Source: Flavobacteriales bacterium
GTDB taxonomy: Bacteria > Bacteroidota > Bacteroidia > Flavobacteriales_F > PHOS-HE28
Length of the DNA stretch: 32,937 nt
Assembly: GCA_017998165.1 (NCBI GenBank)
Contig: JAGODO010000003.1
Location: 6,705 to 39,641 of the forward strand
Direction of reading: 5' to 3'
Shown here: positions 16,806 to 23,167 of the stretch, piece by piece
Numbering within the stretch: the stretch's first letter is position 1
Layout: the number at the start of each line of letters is the position of its first letter
The notes under the pieces: generated by a model
Told to the model about the DNA's origin: nothing
The model's input: only the letters and a program-made list of their open reading frames with translations
Databases searched by the model: none
Program-made: the position numbers and the translations under genes

Positions 16806-17339
16806 CTACTTGTCCCCGCCGCTACGTATCACGCGCCGAACCACGGCCGAAGCGATAAGCAGGAACAGGGATGGTGACCATACATACTCGACCTCGCTCG
16901 CGAATACGCCGAGACCCCGCTCGGTGAAGAAGGCGCCCACACCGATGGGCGCCACACGGATGGGCCGCCACGGGAAGAACAAGCGCTCGTTGTTGAACGG
17001 TGCCCAGAGCGCACAGCCGAGGCCGCCGTTCGTACACATGTCCAGCAAAGGATGGCTGATCGTCGCCAAAGCAAGTACCACCCACGCCAGCACAAAGCGC
17101 TGACGGAAGAACGCGAATGCGAGCAAGGCACCCCACAGGCACGCGAAGGCCGCCGAATGGGTAAAGCCGCGATGCCCCCAGAAACTATCATACGGAACAC
17201 CCAGCATATGCCCGACGGCATCCAGGTCCGGCACCATCGCACTGAGCGCTGCGGCCAGCAGCAATTTCCAGCGGTCGCGGGCAGTACCAGCGTTCGCAAG
17301 AGCAAGTCCGGCCACGGCGTGCGAGAAGATGCTGGGCAT
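16806..17339 (-). CDS. YdjM-like (DUF457) inner-membrane metal-dependent hydrolase family protein
   Basis: A 177-residue membrane protein. It opens with MPSIFSHAVAGLALANAG, including the early histidine typical of the family. AMVPDLDAVGHMLG (35-48), WGHRGFTHSAAFA (54-66) and SHPLLDMCTNGG (94-105) are the conserved His/Asp clusters of the YdjM/DUF457 family, thought to bind metal, lying between four to five hydrophobic segments. Family members are often regulated by SOS or act on membrane phospholipids in some lineages; neither is shown here. The gene lies 30 bases after the propeller protein stop (17370) and 21 bases before the next minus-strand gene, so the three may be co-transcribed. Confidence 0.88.
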   Translation of the reverse strand: MPSIFSHAVAGLALANAGTARDRWKLLLAAALSAMVPDLDAVGHMLGVPYDSFWGHRGFTHSAAFACLWGALLAFAFFRQRFVLAWVVLALATISHPLLDMCTNGGLGCALWAPFNNERLFFPWRPIRVAPIGVGAFFTERGLGVFASEVEYVWSPSLFLLIASAVVRRVIRSGGDK

Positions 17340-17369
17340 GCTCCGCTGACGCTCCTATGGGTGGTCGGC

Positions 17370-18611
17370 TCAGTTCACGACCACCCGCTCCACGGCCATC
17401 TTTCCGCGCTCGTCCACCACGCTCACCTGGTAAACGCCCGCCGCCAATCCGCCCAGGTCCAGTCGCACTTGGGGCACCAGAGCCCGGCGCTCGGAACGCA
17501 CGAGTTGACCGGTCGCGTCCGTGATGCGCACGTCCACCGATCCCGAACGCAGGCCGGTGGTCAGGAGGGTCACCGCATCGGCAGCCGGGTTGGGGAAGAG
17601 GTGCAGGCCCGTGGTCGTGGGCGCCTCCTCCTCCATGCCGACGACTTCCGAGGGGTTCATTTTCACCACGCCCACCGTGCATGCGAGCCACAAATTGCCC
17701 TGGGCGTCCTTCTTCACCGCGCTCACGCCATTCGCCTCCAGTGGCGAGTTCGAATCGTCGTAGATGGCCGCGATGGTACCGGTGATGCGGTTGTATTTGA
17801 TGAACCCCTGGCTGGTGCCGATCCACAGGTAGTTGCCATCGGCGAGCATACAGTAGTAGAGCGTATTCTCCGGGAAGCCGAAGGACACGTTCTCCTGGAA
17901 GCTCCAGCTGCCGTTGTACTTCAGCAGGCCATCGAAGCCCCCGGCCCACATCGTGCCCGCTTCATCCACGGCCACGGTGTAGGCTATCCAGAGCTGGGTG
18001 GTGAGGGTGGGGTAGAAGGTGAAGGTGTTGTTCTCGTACTTGGTCATGGCCGGTTGCGTGGCCATCCACACCGTGCCCGTGCTGGTGAAGGCGAAGCGGT
18101 TGAAGTCCGCGGAGGTGAGCTGGGAGGGGTAGCCCGTGAGGTTCGTCCAGTTGGTTCCGTCGTACACGGTAACGCCGCCGCTCACGCCCAGGTCGCGCGA
18201 GGCGATCCACATCTTGCCGTCCGGTGCGCGGTTCAGCGTGTACACCTCTTCGCACGGTAGAGGCGTATTGGTGTTGTTGTAGAGAATGAAGTCACCGCCC
18301 TCGAACACGGAGATGCCCAGGTAGCTCGACGCCCAGATGCGCCCTGTGTTGTCGATGGCCAACTCGCTGATGCTGGTGGTGGGCAGCTCGGAGTTGAAGG
18401 TGGTGTAGTGCGTCCAGGTGCTGCCGTTGAACTTCGAGACGCCGAGGTAGCCGCCGGAGGCCCACACGTTGCCGCTGCCGTCGATGACCACGCCGGAGTA
18501 GGGTCCGGAGCCCAGACCGCCGTTGTCCTGATCGTACACGGTCCATCCGGGTTGGGCTTGAAGGCCTGTGAGTGCGCACCACGTGGCCAGGCAGGGTAGC
18601 ATTCTTCGCAT
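17370..18611 (-). CDS. Secreted two-component-regulator-type propeller protein with T9SS type A sorting domain
   Basis: A 413-residue exported protein. The ATG at 18611 (MRRMLPCLATWCALTGLQAQ) gives a signal peptide, and the ATG at 18602 is nearly as good. Residues 25-330 contain repeats of 'G.WxY...NS.LP...I..L..D..GxxWxxx..GLxxf' (DGSGNVWASGGYLGVSKF, DNTGRIWASSYLGISVF, APDGKMWIASRDLGVSGG, DEAGTMWAGGFDGLLKY, DAQGNLWLACTVGVVKM), the classic sensor-propeller unit. LHLFPNPAADAVTLL starts the Por-secretion C-terminal domain, which ends ERGKMAVERVVVN. The domain directs export through T9SS and cleavage at the cell surface. TACATTTC (18631-18638) lies 19 bases before the ATG. Confidence 0.92.
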   Translation of the reverse strand: MRRMLPCLATWCALTGLQAQPGWTVYDQDNGGLGSGPYSGVVIDGSGNVWASGGYLGVSKFNGSTWTHYTTFNSELPTTSISELAIDNTGRIWASSYLGISVFEGGDFILYNNTNTPLPCEEVYTLNRAPDGKMWIASRDLGVSGGVTVYDGTNWTNLTGYPSQLTSADFNRFAFTSTGTVWMATQPAMTKYENNTFTFYPTLTTQLWIAYTVAVDEAGTMWAGGFDGLLKYNGSWSFQENVSFGFPENTLYYCMLADGNYLWIGTSQGFIKYNRITGTIAAIYDDSNSPLEANGVSAVKKDAQGNLWLACTVGVVKMNPSEVVGMEEEAPTTTGLHLFPNPAADAVTLLTTGLRSGSVDVRITDATGQLVRSERRALVPQVRLDLGGLAAGVYQVSVVDERGKMAVERVVVN

Positions 18612-18731
18612 GGGTTCCGGGTTTGTGGGGGAAATGTAGCCCATCATCCTGTGCGGTCTGCCCTGCCGTGGTGAAGTGCTCTCTTCCAAGGACGAGAGTG
18701 GCTGCCCCGTGTGTTCTGATCAAACCCGACA

Positions 18732-19451
18732 TCACTCCTGCTTCTTGGCGCCAGCCACCTCATAGCACAGGGAGAATTGCCACATGCTGGACTTTGCCGT
18801 GGTGCCGGACGACGGGTGGAGGTCGTTCAGGTCCATCAGGTAGCGAGCGCCCAGCAGGAGTTCATCGACCACCTTCACGGTTCCGCCCAGCACCAGTTCG
18901 ACGCTTGTCCTGTTCAATTCCTCGACCGAGTCCGTTCGACCATATCTCGGGGTATAGCCGCTGACCTGGCCAGCCGAGGAGCTCCGTTCGCCCCAGTCCT
19001 GCACATGGCCTGACCGCAGCAACGCAACGGCCGCACCGGCATGGATGGATAGCCGATCGATGGGCCGCACGCAGAGCAGCAGGGGCAGCTCGATGTACTT
19101 GAATTCGTATTCCACCCGGCCCACGTATCGGTGATCCACACCCGACTCGCTCACGGTGTAGTCGTAGGCCATGGATCCGAGCCGTCGGCTGTACTGCACC
19201 TCGAAGATCAAACCGGCGAAGGAGCCACCGGTGGTGTTGAAGTACCCTCCGACGTGCCAGCCACCCCCAGTAGCCTTGATGTCCGGTGGTGGTGTATTGT
19301 TGAGCCCGGTGCCGCCAGGGGTCGTATAGGAGAGTGTCAGCGAACTCAGGTTCGGCCCTGCTTTCACGCCCAACGACGTCTGCGCCATGGTGTGCAGGGT
19401 GAAGAGGACCGCAGCGCTGGCCAGAGTTCCGATATGGATCGGTCGCAGCAT
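18732..19451 (-). CDS. PorT-like outer-membrane beta-barrel protein
   Basis: A 239-residue protein with a signal peptide ending at TMAQ. TSLGVKAGPNLSSLTLSY is the common start of the outer-membrane beta-barrel (PorT/OMP_b-brl_2) family. GGWHVGGYFNTTGGSFAGL, FEVQYSRRLGS, YKYIELPLLLCVRP-like strand pairs, IHAGAAVALL and LLLGARYLMDLNDLHP are further barrel strands, and the last strand MWQFSLCYEVAG is near the end. The ATG at 19451 is preferred over 19478; TATTATTG (19455-19462) ends 3 bases before it. The role is unknown; such barrels range from porins to T9SS parts. The 120-base spacer downstream holds only a weak 5-bp hairpin near 18690. Confidence 0.85.
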   Translation of the reverse strand: MLRPIHIGTLASAAVLFTLHTMAQTSLGVKAGPNLSSLTLSYTTPGGTGLNNTPPPDIKATGGGWHVGGYFNTTGGSFAGLIFEVQYSRRLGSMAYDYTVSESGVDHRYVGRVEYEFKYIELPLLLCVRPIDRLSIHAGAAVALLRSGHVQDWGERSSSAGQVSGYTPRYGRTDSVEELNRTSVELVLGGTVKVVDELLLGARYLMDLNDLHPSSGTTAKSSMWQFSLCYEVAGAKKQE

Positions 19452-19527
19452 TCCCAATAATAGGTATCCGGGCGTCAACGGCGGGTGTCAGGAGCGGCTG
19501 GTGGCTCATGATCCTCCGGATCGGGTT

Positions 19528-20331
19528 TCACTCGTAATGTTTCCCCACCATCTTCTCGAACCTCCTTCCCGGCAGCAACTTCTTCAGCAGCACACTGAGC
19601 TTTTGCACACCCTGCGCCACGCGGTATATGCTGGCCGGTCTTGGTGTGGCGATGATCTTCGCTACTACAACGGCCAGTTCATCGGGGTCCCGGCTGTAGT
19701 GCATGCTGCCCCCCAGGATCTCCATGGCGCGATCATAGCCCTTGCGATAGGGCTCGCTCACGTTCGCAGGCCGCAAACGGGCGGTGGGGATGTTGGTGTT
19801 GAACTCACCCGGCTGCACGGTGACCACTTGGATGCCGAAGGGCTTCACCTCGATGCTGAGCGCTTCGCCGTAGCGGTCCACCGCCGCTTTACTGGCGCTG
19901 TAGAAGGCGCGATAGGGCAGGCCGAAGTTCGCGGCGATGCTGCTGATGTTGATGATGAGCCCGCTCTTCTTGGCGCGCATGTGGGGCAGAACGGCCCGGC
20001 ACACGCGGTGCAGGCCGAAGACGTTGGCCTCGAACAGTTGCTTGGCGAGCGCGTCGTCGATGTCTTCCACCGCGCCTTGGATGCCGGTACCCGCATTGTT
20101 CACCAGCACATCGATGCGCTGGTGCTTGGTGATGATCTCGTCCACTGCCCGCTTCACCGAGGCCTCATCCGTCACATCCATGGCGATGAGCGACCACCCG
20201 GTGGGAGACTTGTCCGGTTTGCGGCCTGTACCGACCACATGATGACCGATGGCCGCCAGCCGCTGGCACATGGCCCAGCCCAGGCCGCTACTGCCGCCAG
20301 TAACGAGGATGACCTTCGGGGAGGAGATCAA
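19528..20331 (-). CDS. Short-chain dehydrogenase/reductase
   Basis: A 267-residue classical SDR. The cofactor loop TGGSSGLG is at 11-18, the structural NNAG at 78-81, the catalytic Ser in IINISSIA (about 130-131), and the catalytic pair YSASK is Tyr144 and Lys148. VQPGEFNT matches the substrate-loop opening after the PG motif. GRKPD after beta2 (Arg37) favours NADP(H). The substrate is not predictable; the C-terminus (KLSVLLKKLLPGRRFEKMVGKHY) resembles SDRs acting on lipid-like substrates, a weak hint. The start is TTG at 20331: there is no ATG or GTG near the family N-terminus and no Shine-Dalgarno. It lies next to repeat island B. Confidence 0.92.
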   Translation of the reverse strand: MISSPKVILVTGGSSGLGWAMCQRLAAIGHHVVGTGRKPDKSPTGWSLIAMDVTDEASVKRAVDEIITKHQRIDVLVNNAGTGIQGAVEDIDDALAKQLFEANVFGLHRVCRAVLPHMRAKKSGLIINISSIAANFGLPYRAFYSASKAAVDRYGEALSIEVKPFGIQVVTVQPGEFNTNIPTARLRPANVSEPYRKGYDRAMEILGGSMHYSRDPDELAVVVAKIIATPRPASIYRVAQGVQKLSVLLKKLLPGRRFEKMVGKHYE

Positions 20332-20344
20332 GGGAGGTGTGGGC

Positions 20345-20412
20345 GTGTGAAGTGTGAGGTGTACGGTGTGAAGTCCTTCGCGAAGCGCTTCGGTGGGGCG
20401 AAGTGCGAAGTT
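20345..20412. repeat. Degenerate 7-base tandem repeats and palindromes (island B)
   Basis: Four heptads GTGTGAA, GTGTGAG, GTGTACG, GTGTGAA run from 20345 to 20372. They are followed by nested palindromes, the longest being the perfect 12-base CGAAGCGCTTCG, and by AAGTGCG and AAGTTCA units up to 20412. The island fills the space between the SDR start codon and the end of the SRP RNA. Confidence 0.65.
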
Positions 20413-20418
20413 CAGTTA

Positions 20419-20431
20419 CCCCCAAAAAAGT
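20419..20431 (-). terminator. Terminator of the SRP RNA
   Basis: On the minus strand the closing helix of the SRP RNA (CTTGCCCC, ending at 20432) is followed by A, C and a run of six T (20424-20429). The terminal helix plus U-tract fits intrinsic termination. Confidence 0.7.
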
Positions 20432-20529
20432 GGGGCAAGCGACCCGCATCGCACCGCTACAACCGTTTACCCTTGCTGCCTTCCGGCCCTGGGGGATTCA
20501 ACGGGAGCTGGTCGTACGGGACTTGCCCC
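20432..20529 (-). ncRNA. ffs: Signal recognition particle RNA (small bacterial type)
   Basis: On the minus strand a 98-nucleotide RNA begins GGGGCAAG and ends CTTGCCCC, an 8-bp closing helix. The middle holds the strongly conserved domain IV: CAGGGCCGGAAGGCAGCAAG, with the GGAA tetraloop and the asymmetric loop that binds Ffh. Inner helices (CCGTT with AACGG, CCCG with CGGG) are present. The length is that of the 4.5S-type RNA. The RNA works with Ffh to target membrane and secreted proteins to the translocon. Its 5' end lies 4 bases after a TATCTTCG promoter box, and a U-tract follows the 3' end. Confidence 0.95.
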
Positions 20530-20533
20530 GGGG

Positions 20534-20541
20534 CGAAGATA
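20534..20541 (-). promoter_or_regulatory. -7 promoter box of the SRP RNA gene
   Basis: TATCTTCG on the minus strand ends 4 bases before the structural 5' end of the SRP RNA. This fits the Bacteroidota -7 consensus and gives an internal ruler for transcription start distance in this genome. The -33 region lies inside the heptamer repeats of island C. Confidence 0.6.
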
Positions 20542-20545
20542 GCTG

Positions 20546-20618
20546 TCGGTTGACGGTTGACAGTTGTCGGTTGTCGGTTGTCCGGCTTCCGACGCTGCCC
20601 CACGAAGCCGGACAACCG
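20546..20618. repeat. Five 7-base tandem repeats joined to a perfect 15-bp inverted repeat (island C)
   Basis: Five heptads TCGGTTG, ACGGTTG, ACAGTTG, TCGGTTG, TCGGTTG run from 20546 to 20580. The last unit is also the start of a stem: CGGTTGTCCGGCTTC (20575-20589) pairs perfectly with 20604-20618 across a 14-base loop. The hairpin ends 5 bases from the stop of the minus-strand gene at 20624, where it could act as a terminator or mRNA 3' stabiliser, though no U-tract follows. Confidence 0.85.
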
Positions 20619-20623
20619 CGCCC

Positions 20624-21262
20624 TCACCGCTTCGTGTTCAGCGCGTTCTCGAGTGCCTCGGTGTACAAGGCCATCACCTGGTTGCCGGTGAGGCCCATCT
20701 TCTCGTCGTATCCGGGCTGCCACCCGGCTTGGCGCTTCAGGTCCGTAGCGCGTGTGCGCTCCATGTACTTCGCTGTCCGGTTGCCCGCGCCGTCGTAGGT
20801 CTCCACGGTCACCTTCATCTCGATGGAGCGGTCGGGTGTCTTCTTCCGGGGGTTCTCGCTCTTGCGCAGAACGGCGAAGACCGTGACCTCCACTTCCACC
20901 ACCATGCCGAATTTGCCATCGGCCAGCACCGCTTTCACTTTCCGGTCGGGAAAGCCGGTGATGCGCTCTTTGCCTTCTCCGCCCGCCGTGCCGTCAACGT
21001 TGAGGTTCTCCAGCCGGATGTCGAGCCGTTTGTCCAGTAGCGCGATGGTGTGGTTGTAGATGGTATCCGCCGTGGGCACGGTGGCAATGGAGCCATCCGC
21101 CGCCTTGTAGGTGAACACCGTGCTGGTGTCGCTCCAGATGGAGTAGGCGGTATCGGCCGTCCAGAAGCGGAAGCGCGAGATGGTGGCGTTCTGGGCGTGC
21201 AGGAAGGAGGAAGCCAGTGCGAAGGACAGGACGCTCAGTATGCGCGGGGGCAGTGTGCTCAT
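20624..21262 (-). CDS. Small secreted hypothetical protein
   Basis: A 212-residue protein I do not recognise. The signal peptide is MSTLPPRILSVLSFALASSFLHAQ. The mature part is beta-rich early (ISRFRFWTADTAYSIWSDTSTVFTYKAADG), then LDKRLDIRLENLNVDGTAG and a run of charged strands (MVVEVEVTVFAVLRKSEN, RSIEMKVTVETYDGAGNRT), and ends with a helix (QVMALYTEALENALNTKR). No catalytic motif or lipobox is seen. The ATG at 21262 is directly preceded by TACTTTGC (21270-21277) with 7 bases between. It is probably periplasmic, and envelope assembly or stress is possible but not shown. Confidence 0.75.
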   Translation of the reverse strand: MSTLPPRILSVLSFALASSFLHAQNATISRFRFWTADTAYSIWSDTSTVFTYKAADGSIATVPTADTIYNHTIALLDKRLDIRLENLNVDGTAGGEGKERITGFPDRKVKAVLADGKFGMVVEVEVTVFAVLRKSENPRKKTPDRSIEMKVTVETYDGAGNRTAKYMERTRATDLKRQAGWQPGYDEKMGLTGNQVMALYTEALENALNTKR

Positions 21263-21269
21263 GGTAGCA

Positions 21270-21277
21270 GCAAAGTA
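21270..21277 (-). promoter_or_regulatory. -7 box 7 bases before the start of the small secreted protein
   Basis: TACTTTGC on the minus strand fits TAnnTTTG in all but the last base. If transcription starts about 5 bases after the box, as at the SRP RNA, the mRNA leader would be only 2-3 bases. Confidence 0.45.
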
Positions 21278-21366
21278 ATCCGGTTCTGTGATCGGACAGG
21301 ACGATCATGCGCCCGGTCGGGGTACCGCGGATCCTGCCGCTGTACCTGACCACCGGCATCCCTCGC

Positions 21367-21385
21367 AGCGCCAAGGGCGCTTTTT
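21367..21385 (+). terminator. Terminator-like hairpin with U-tract in a divergent spacer
   Basis: AGCGCC (21367-21372), loop AAG, GGCGCT (21376-21381) and TTTT (21382-21385; the last T of the stem extends it to five) form a compact intrinsic terminator reading to the right. It lies upstream of the TACTTTAA box (21390-21397) of the following gene, so it cannot end any annotated transcript. Confidence 0.6.
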
Positions 21386-21435
21386 CCGGTACTTTAACAG
21401 GCCTTTCTGCAAGATCCGCAACACCGGAAAGAAGC

Positions 21436-23058
21436 ATGGTCCTCACGCCGGTCCTTCGCATGGCGGGCAGCGCACGATCCTTGCGTTTCCGGCGGTTTTT
21501 CCTGCTCCGGCATTCGGCCATCTGGTGCGCATTGGCCATGGGCGCGGCGCGGGTCATTGCGCAGCCCGTCGTGGACTGCGCACGCTTCGACGCACCGATA
21601 TCCGACCTCTTCTATGCCATAGCGGCTACAGCGGAGAACGAACTGGTGGCGGTCGGAATGGCTGTGGTGGATAGCGGTCTGAATGAGGACCTGTTGGTGG
21701 TACGCATGGGCGCCGATGGCAGCCTTGGCTGGTCCAAAACGCTCGGTGGGGCGGGGCGCGATGCGGGCCAAGGTGTTGCGGTAAGGCCGGATGGTTCCAT
21801 GGTGATCGCCGGCTACACTTCTTCCACCGGGAGCGAAGAGTTCGACTACGGATTCTGGTTGTTGGCCTTGGACCAGGATGGTGATGTCCTATGGTCAACC
21901 GTGTTACAGACTCCAGCAATGGATGGGGCGTTTGATGTGGTCGTGCTCTCTGGAGGCAGTGCGCTGGCCACGGGTCGGCTTGATGGAAGACTGGCCTCGG
22001 TGCGGGTGGATGCGCAAGGACAGATCATGGACGCGCGAGCCGCCACGAACATGTTCTCCTACGGCCAGGCCATCGTCACACTCAGCGATGGTGGTTTCGC
22101 CGTCGCAGGGGTCGCCATCTCCGAAGGCACGGACGCCGACCAACTGGTCATCCGGTTCGACGCGCAAGGTGAACCCGTCTGGCAAAGTACCCTGACCGGT
22201 CTTGTGGCCGATCAGGCTACGGACATCCAGGAAGCGCCGGATCTGGGGGTGGTGGTGTGTGGTGCGGCAGCAGCGGATGACATTCAGCAGTTGGACCAGA
22301 CCCTGGCCCGCTTCGACAGTTCGGGCAACGTTCTTTGGGCCAACATGTACGGCACTGATTCCATGGAATTCGCTGAAGCCGTAGTGCGCACCCCGGACGG
22401 CACTTGGCGCACCGCCGGCTTTTCCACCGAGGTGGGCAGGTCCACCTTGTTGCAGGTGGATCACGGGGATGACGGGGTCGTGAACTGGGCCCGCGCGCTT
22501 TCCATGCACGATACGCTGTTGGAATGCAGGGACCTCGTTCTGGCTCCGGATGGAGGGTTATGGGGTGTTGGTTCGATCTGGCCCAACGACCAGCCGAGCG
22601 GGCTGCTGAGTTCCTCGGACCCCTTGAGCCCTCCCTGCGCTGGCTGCGGCACCTGGTACTCAAAGGATCTTCCGGCCGTCAGCTTGTCCTTTTCGCCCGT
22701 CGAGTTGTTCTTCGGACCCTCTGGCAACGTGGTGCCTTTCGTTCCGGCGGTTACAGGAACTGTTACCTGCCAGTCCAACTGCGTTGTTCCGGACGGCATC
22801 GCTTCTCCTGAGGACGCCAGACCCTGGTACTTCGATGCCCTGTCGGGGCAGTTGATCCACCCGGGTGGTGTGCCGGGAGGTCCTGCGACGGGCTTGAACT
22901 GGCGGACGTTCGATGCGATGGGGCGCCTCCTTGGAACGGGTCACGTTCCGCCGGGCGCATCACACCGCGTTCATCCATCGGGCGTTCCCGGTTTTTTCCT
23001 CCTCGTGGTCGAGCAGGACATGGGTCCGATACGGACATGGCGCGTGGCCGTGCCCTGA
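21436..23058 (+). CDS. Secreted delta-60-repeat-like propeller protein with T9SS-type tail
   Basis: A 540-residue exported protein. The start at 21436 (MVLTPVLRMAG) or 21460 (MAGSARSLRFRRFFLL) gives an export signal ending near VIAQ; the frame is open to an ATG at 21307 but that would run through a terminator-like hairpin and is rejected. A TACTTTAA box lies at 21390-21397. Residues 60-440 carry six to seven units such as DGSLGWSKTLGGAGRDAGQG, VRPDGSMVIAGYTSS, DQDGDVLWSTVL, DAQGEPVWQSTL and DSSGNVLWANMYG, typical of bacterial delta-60/PQQ-like propellers. The tail from LNWRTFDAMGRLLGTG to FFLLVVEQDMGPIRTWRVAV has the layout of a sorting domain but is divergent. It is likely a surface or secreted protein. 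Confidence 0.8.
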   Translation: MVLTPVLRMAGSARSLRFRRFFLLRHSAIWCALAMGAARVIAQPVVDCARFDAPISDLFYAIAATAENELVAVGMAVVDSGLNEDLLVVRMGADGSLGWSKTLGGAGRDAGQGVAVRPDGSMVIAGYTSSTGSEEFDYGFWLLALDQDGDVLWSTVLQTPAMDGAFDVVVLSGGSALATGRLDGRLASVRVDAQGQIMDARAATNMFSYGQAIVTLSDGGFAVAGVAISEGTDADQLVIRFDAQGEPVWQSTLTGLVADQATDIQEAPDLGVVVCGAAAADDIQQLDQTLARFDSSGNVLWANMYGTDSMEFAEAVVRTPDGTWRTAGFSTEVGRSTLLQVDHGDDGVVNWARALSMHDTLLECRDLVLAPDGGLWGVGSIWPNDQPSGLLSSSDPLSPPCAGCGTWYSKDLPAVSLSFSPVELFFGPSGNVVPFVPAVTGTVTCQSNCVVPDGIASPEDARPWYFDALSGQLIHPGGVPGGPATGLNWRTFDAMGRLLGTGHVPPGASHRVHPSGVPGFFLLVVEQDMGPIRTWRVAVP

Positions 23059-23167
23059 ATGGATGGTTGGTGGCGCGGACCGCACGCCGGTCCGACACAC
23101 AGCCTTTCGCTGAAAACCCGGGACGTACCCTCGATCCCCGGCCATTCCCGAGACTTACTTGCGGCCC

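Noticed and set aside
19478-19478. Upstream ATG for the PorT-like protein (adds MTPGYLLLG)
   Set aside because: It would place the start ahead of the TATTATTG box and weaken the signal peptide; the ATG at 19451 is preferred, though this is not certain.
20432-20529. Possible tRNA in the spacer around 20.4-20.5 kb
   Set aside because: No cloverleaf arms or CCA end; the closing helix and the GGAA-capped domain IV identify SRP RNA instead.
23080-23100. Hairpin CGGACC/GGTCCG between the propeller protein and the symporter
   Set aside because: The stem is only 6 bp and no U-tract follows; it may be a weak terminator but cannot be supported.
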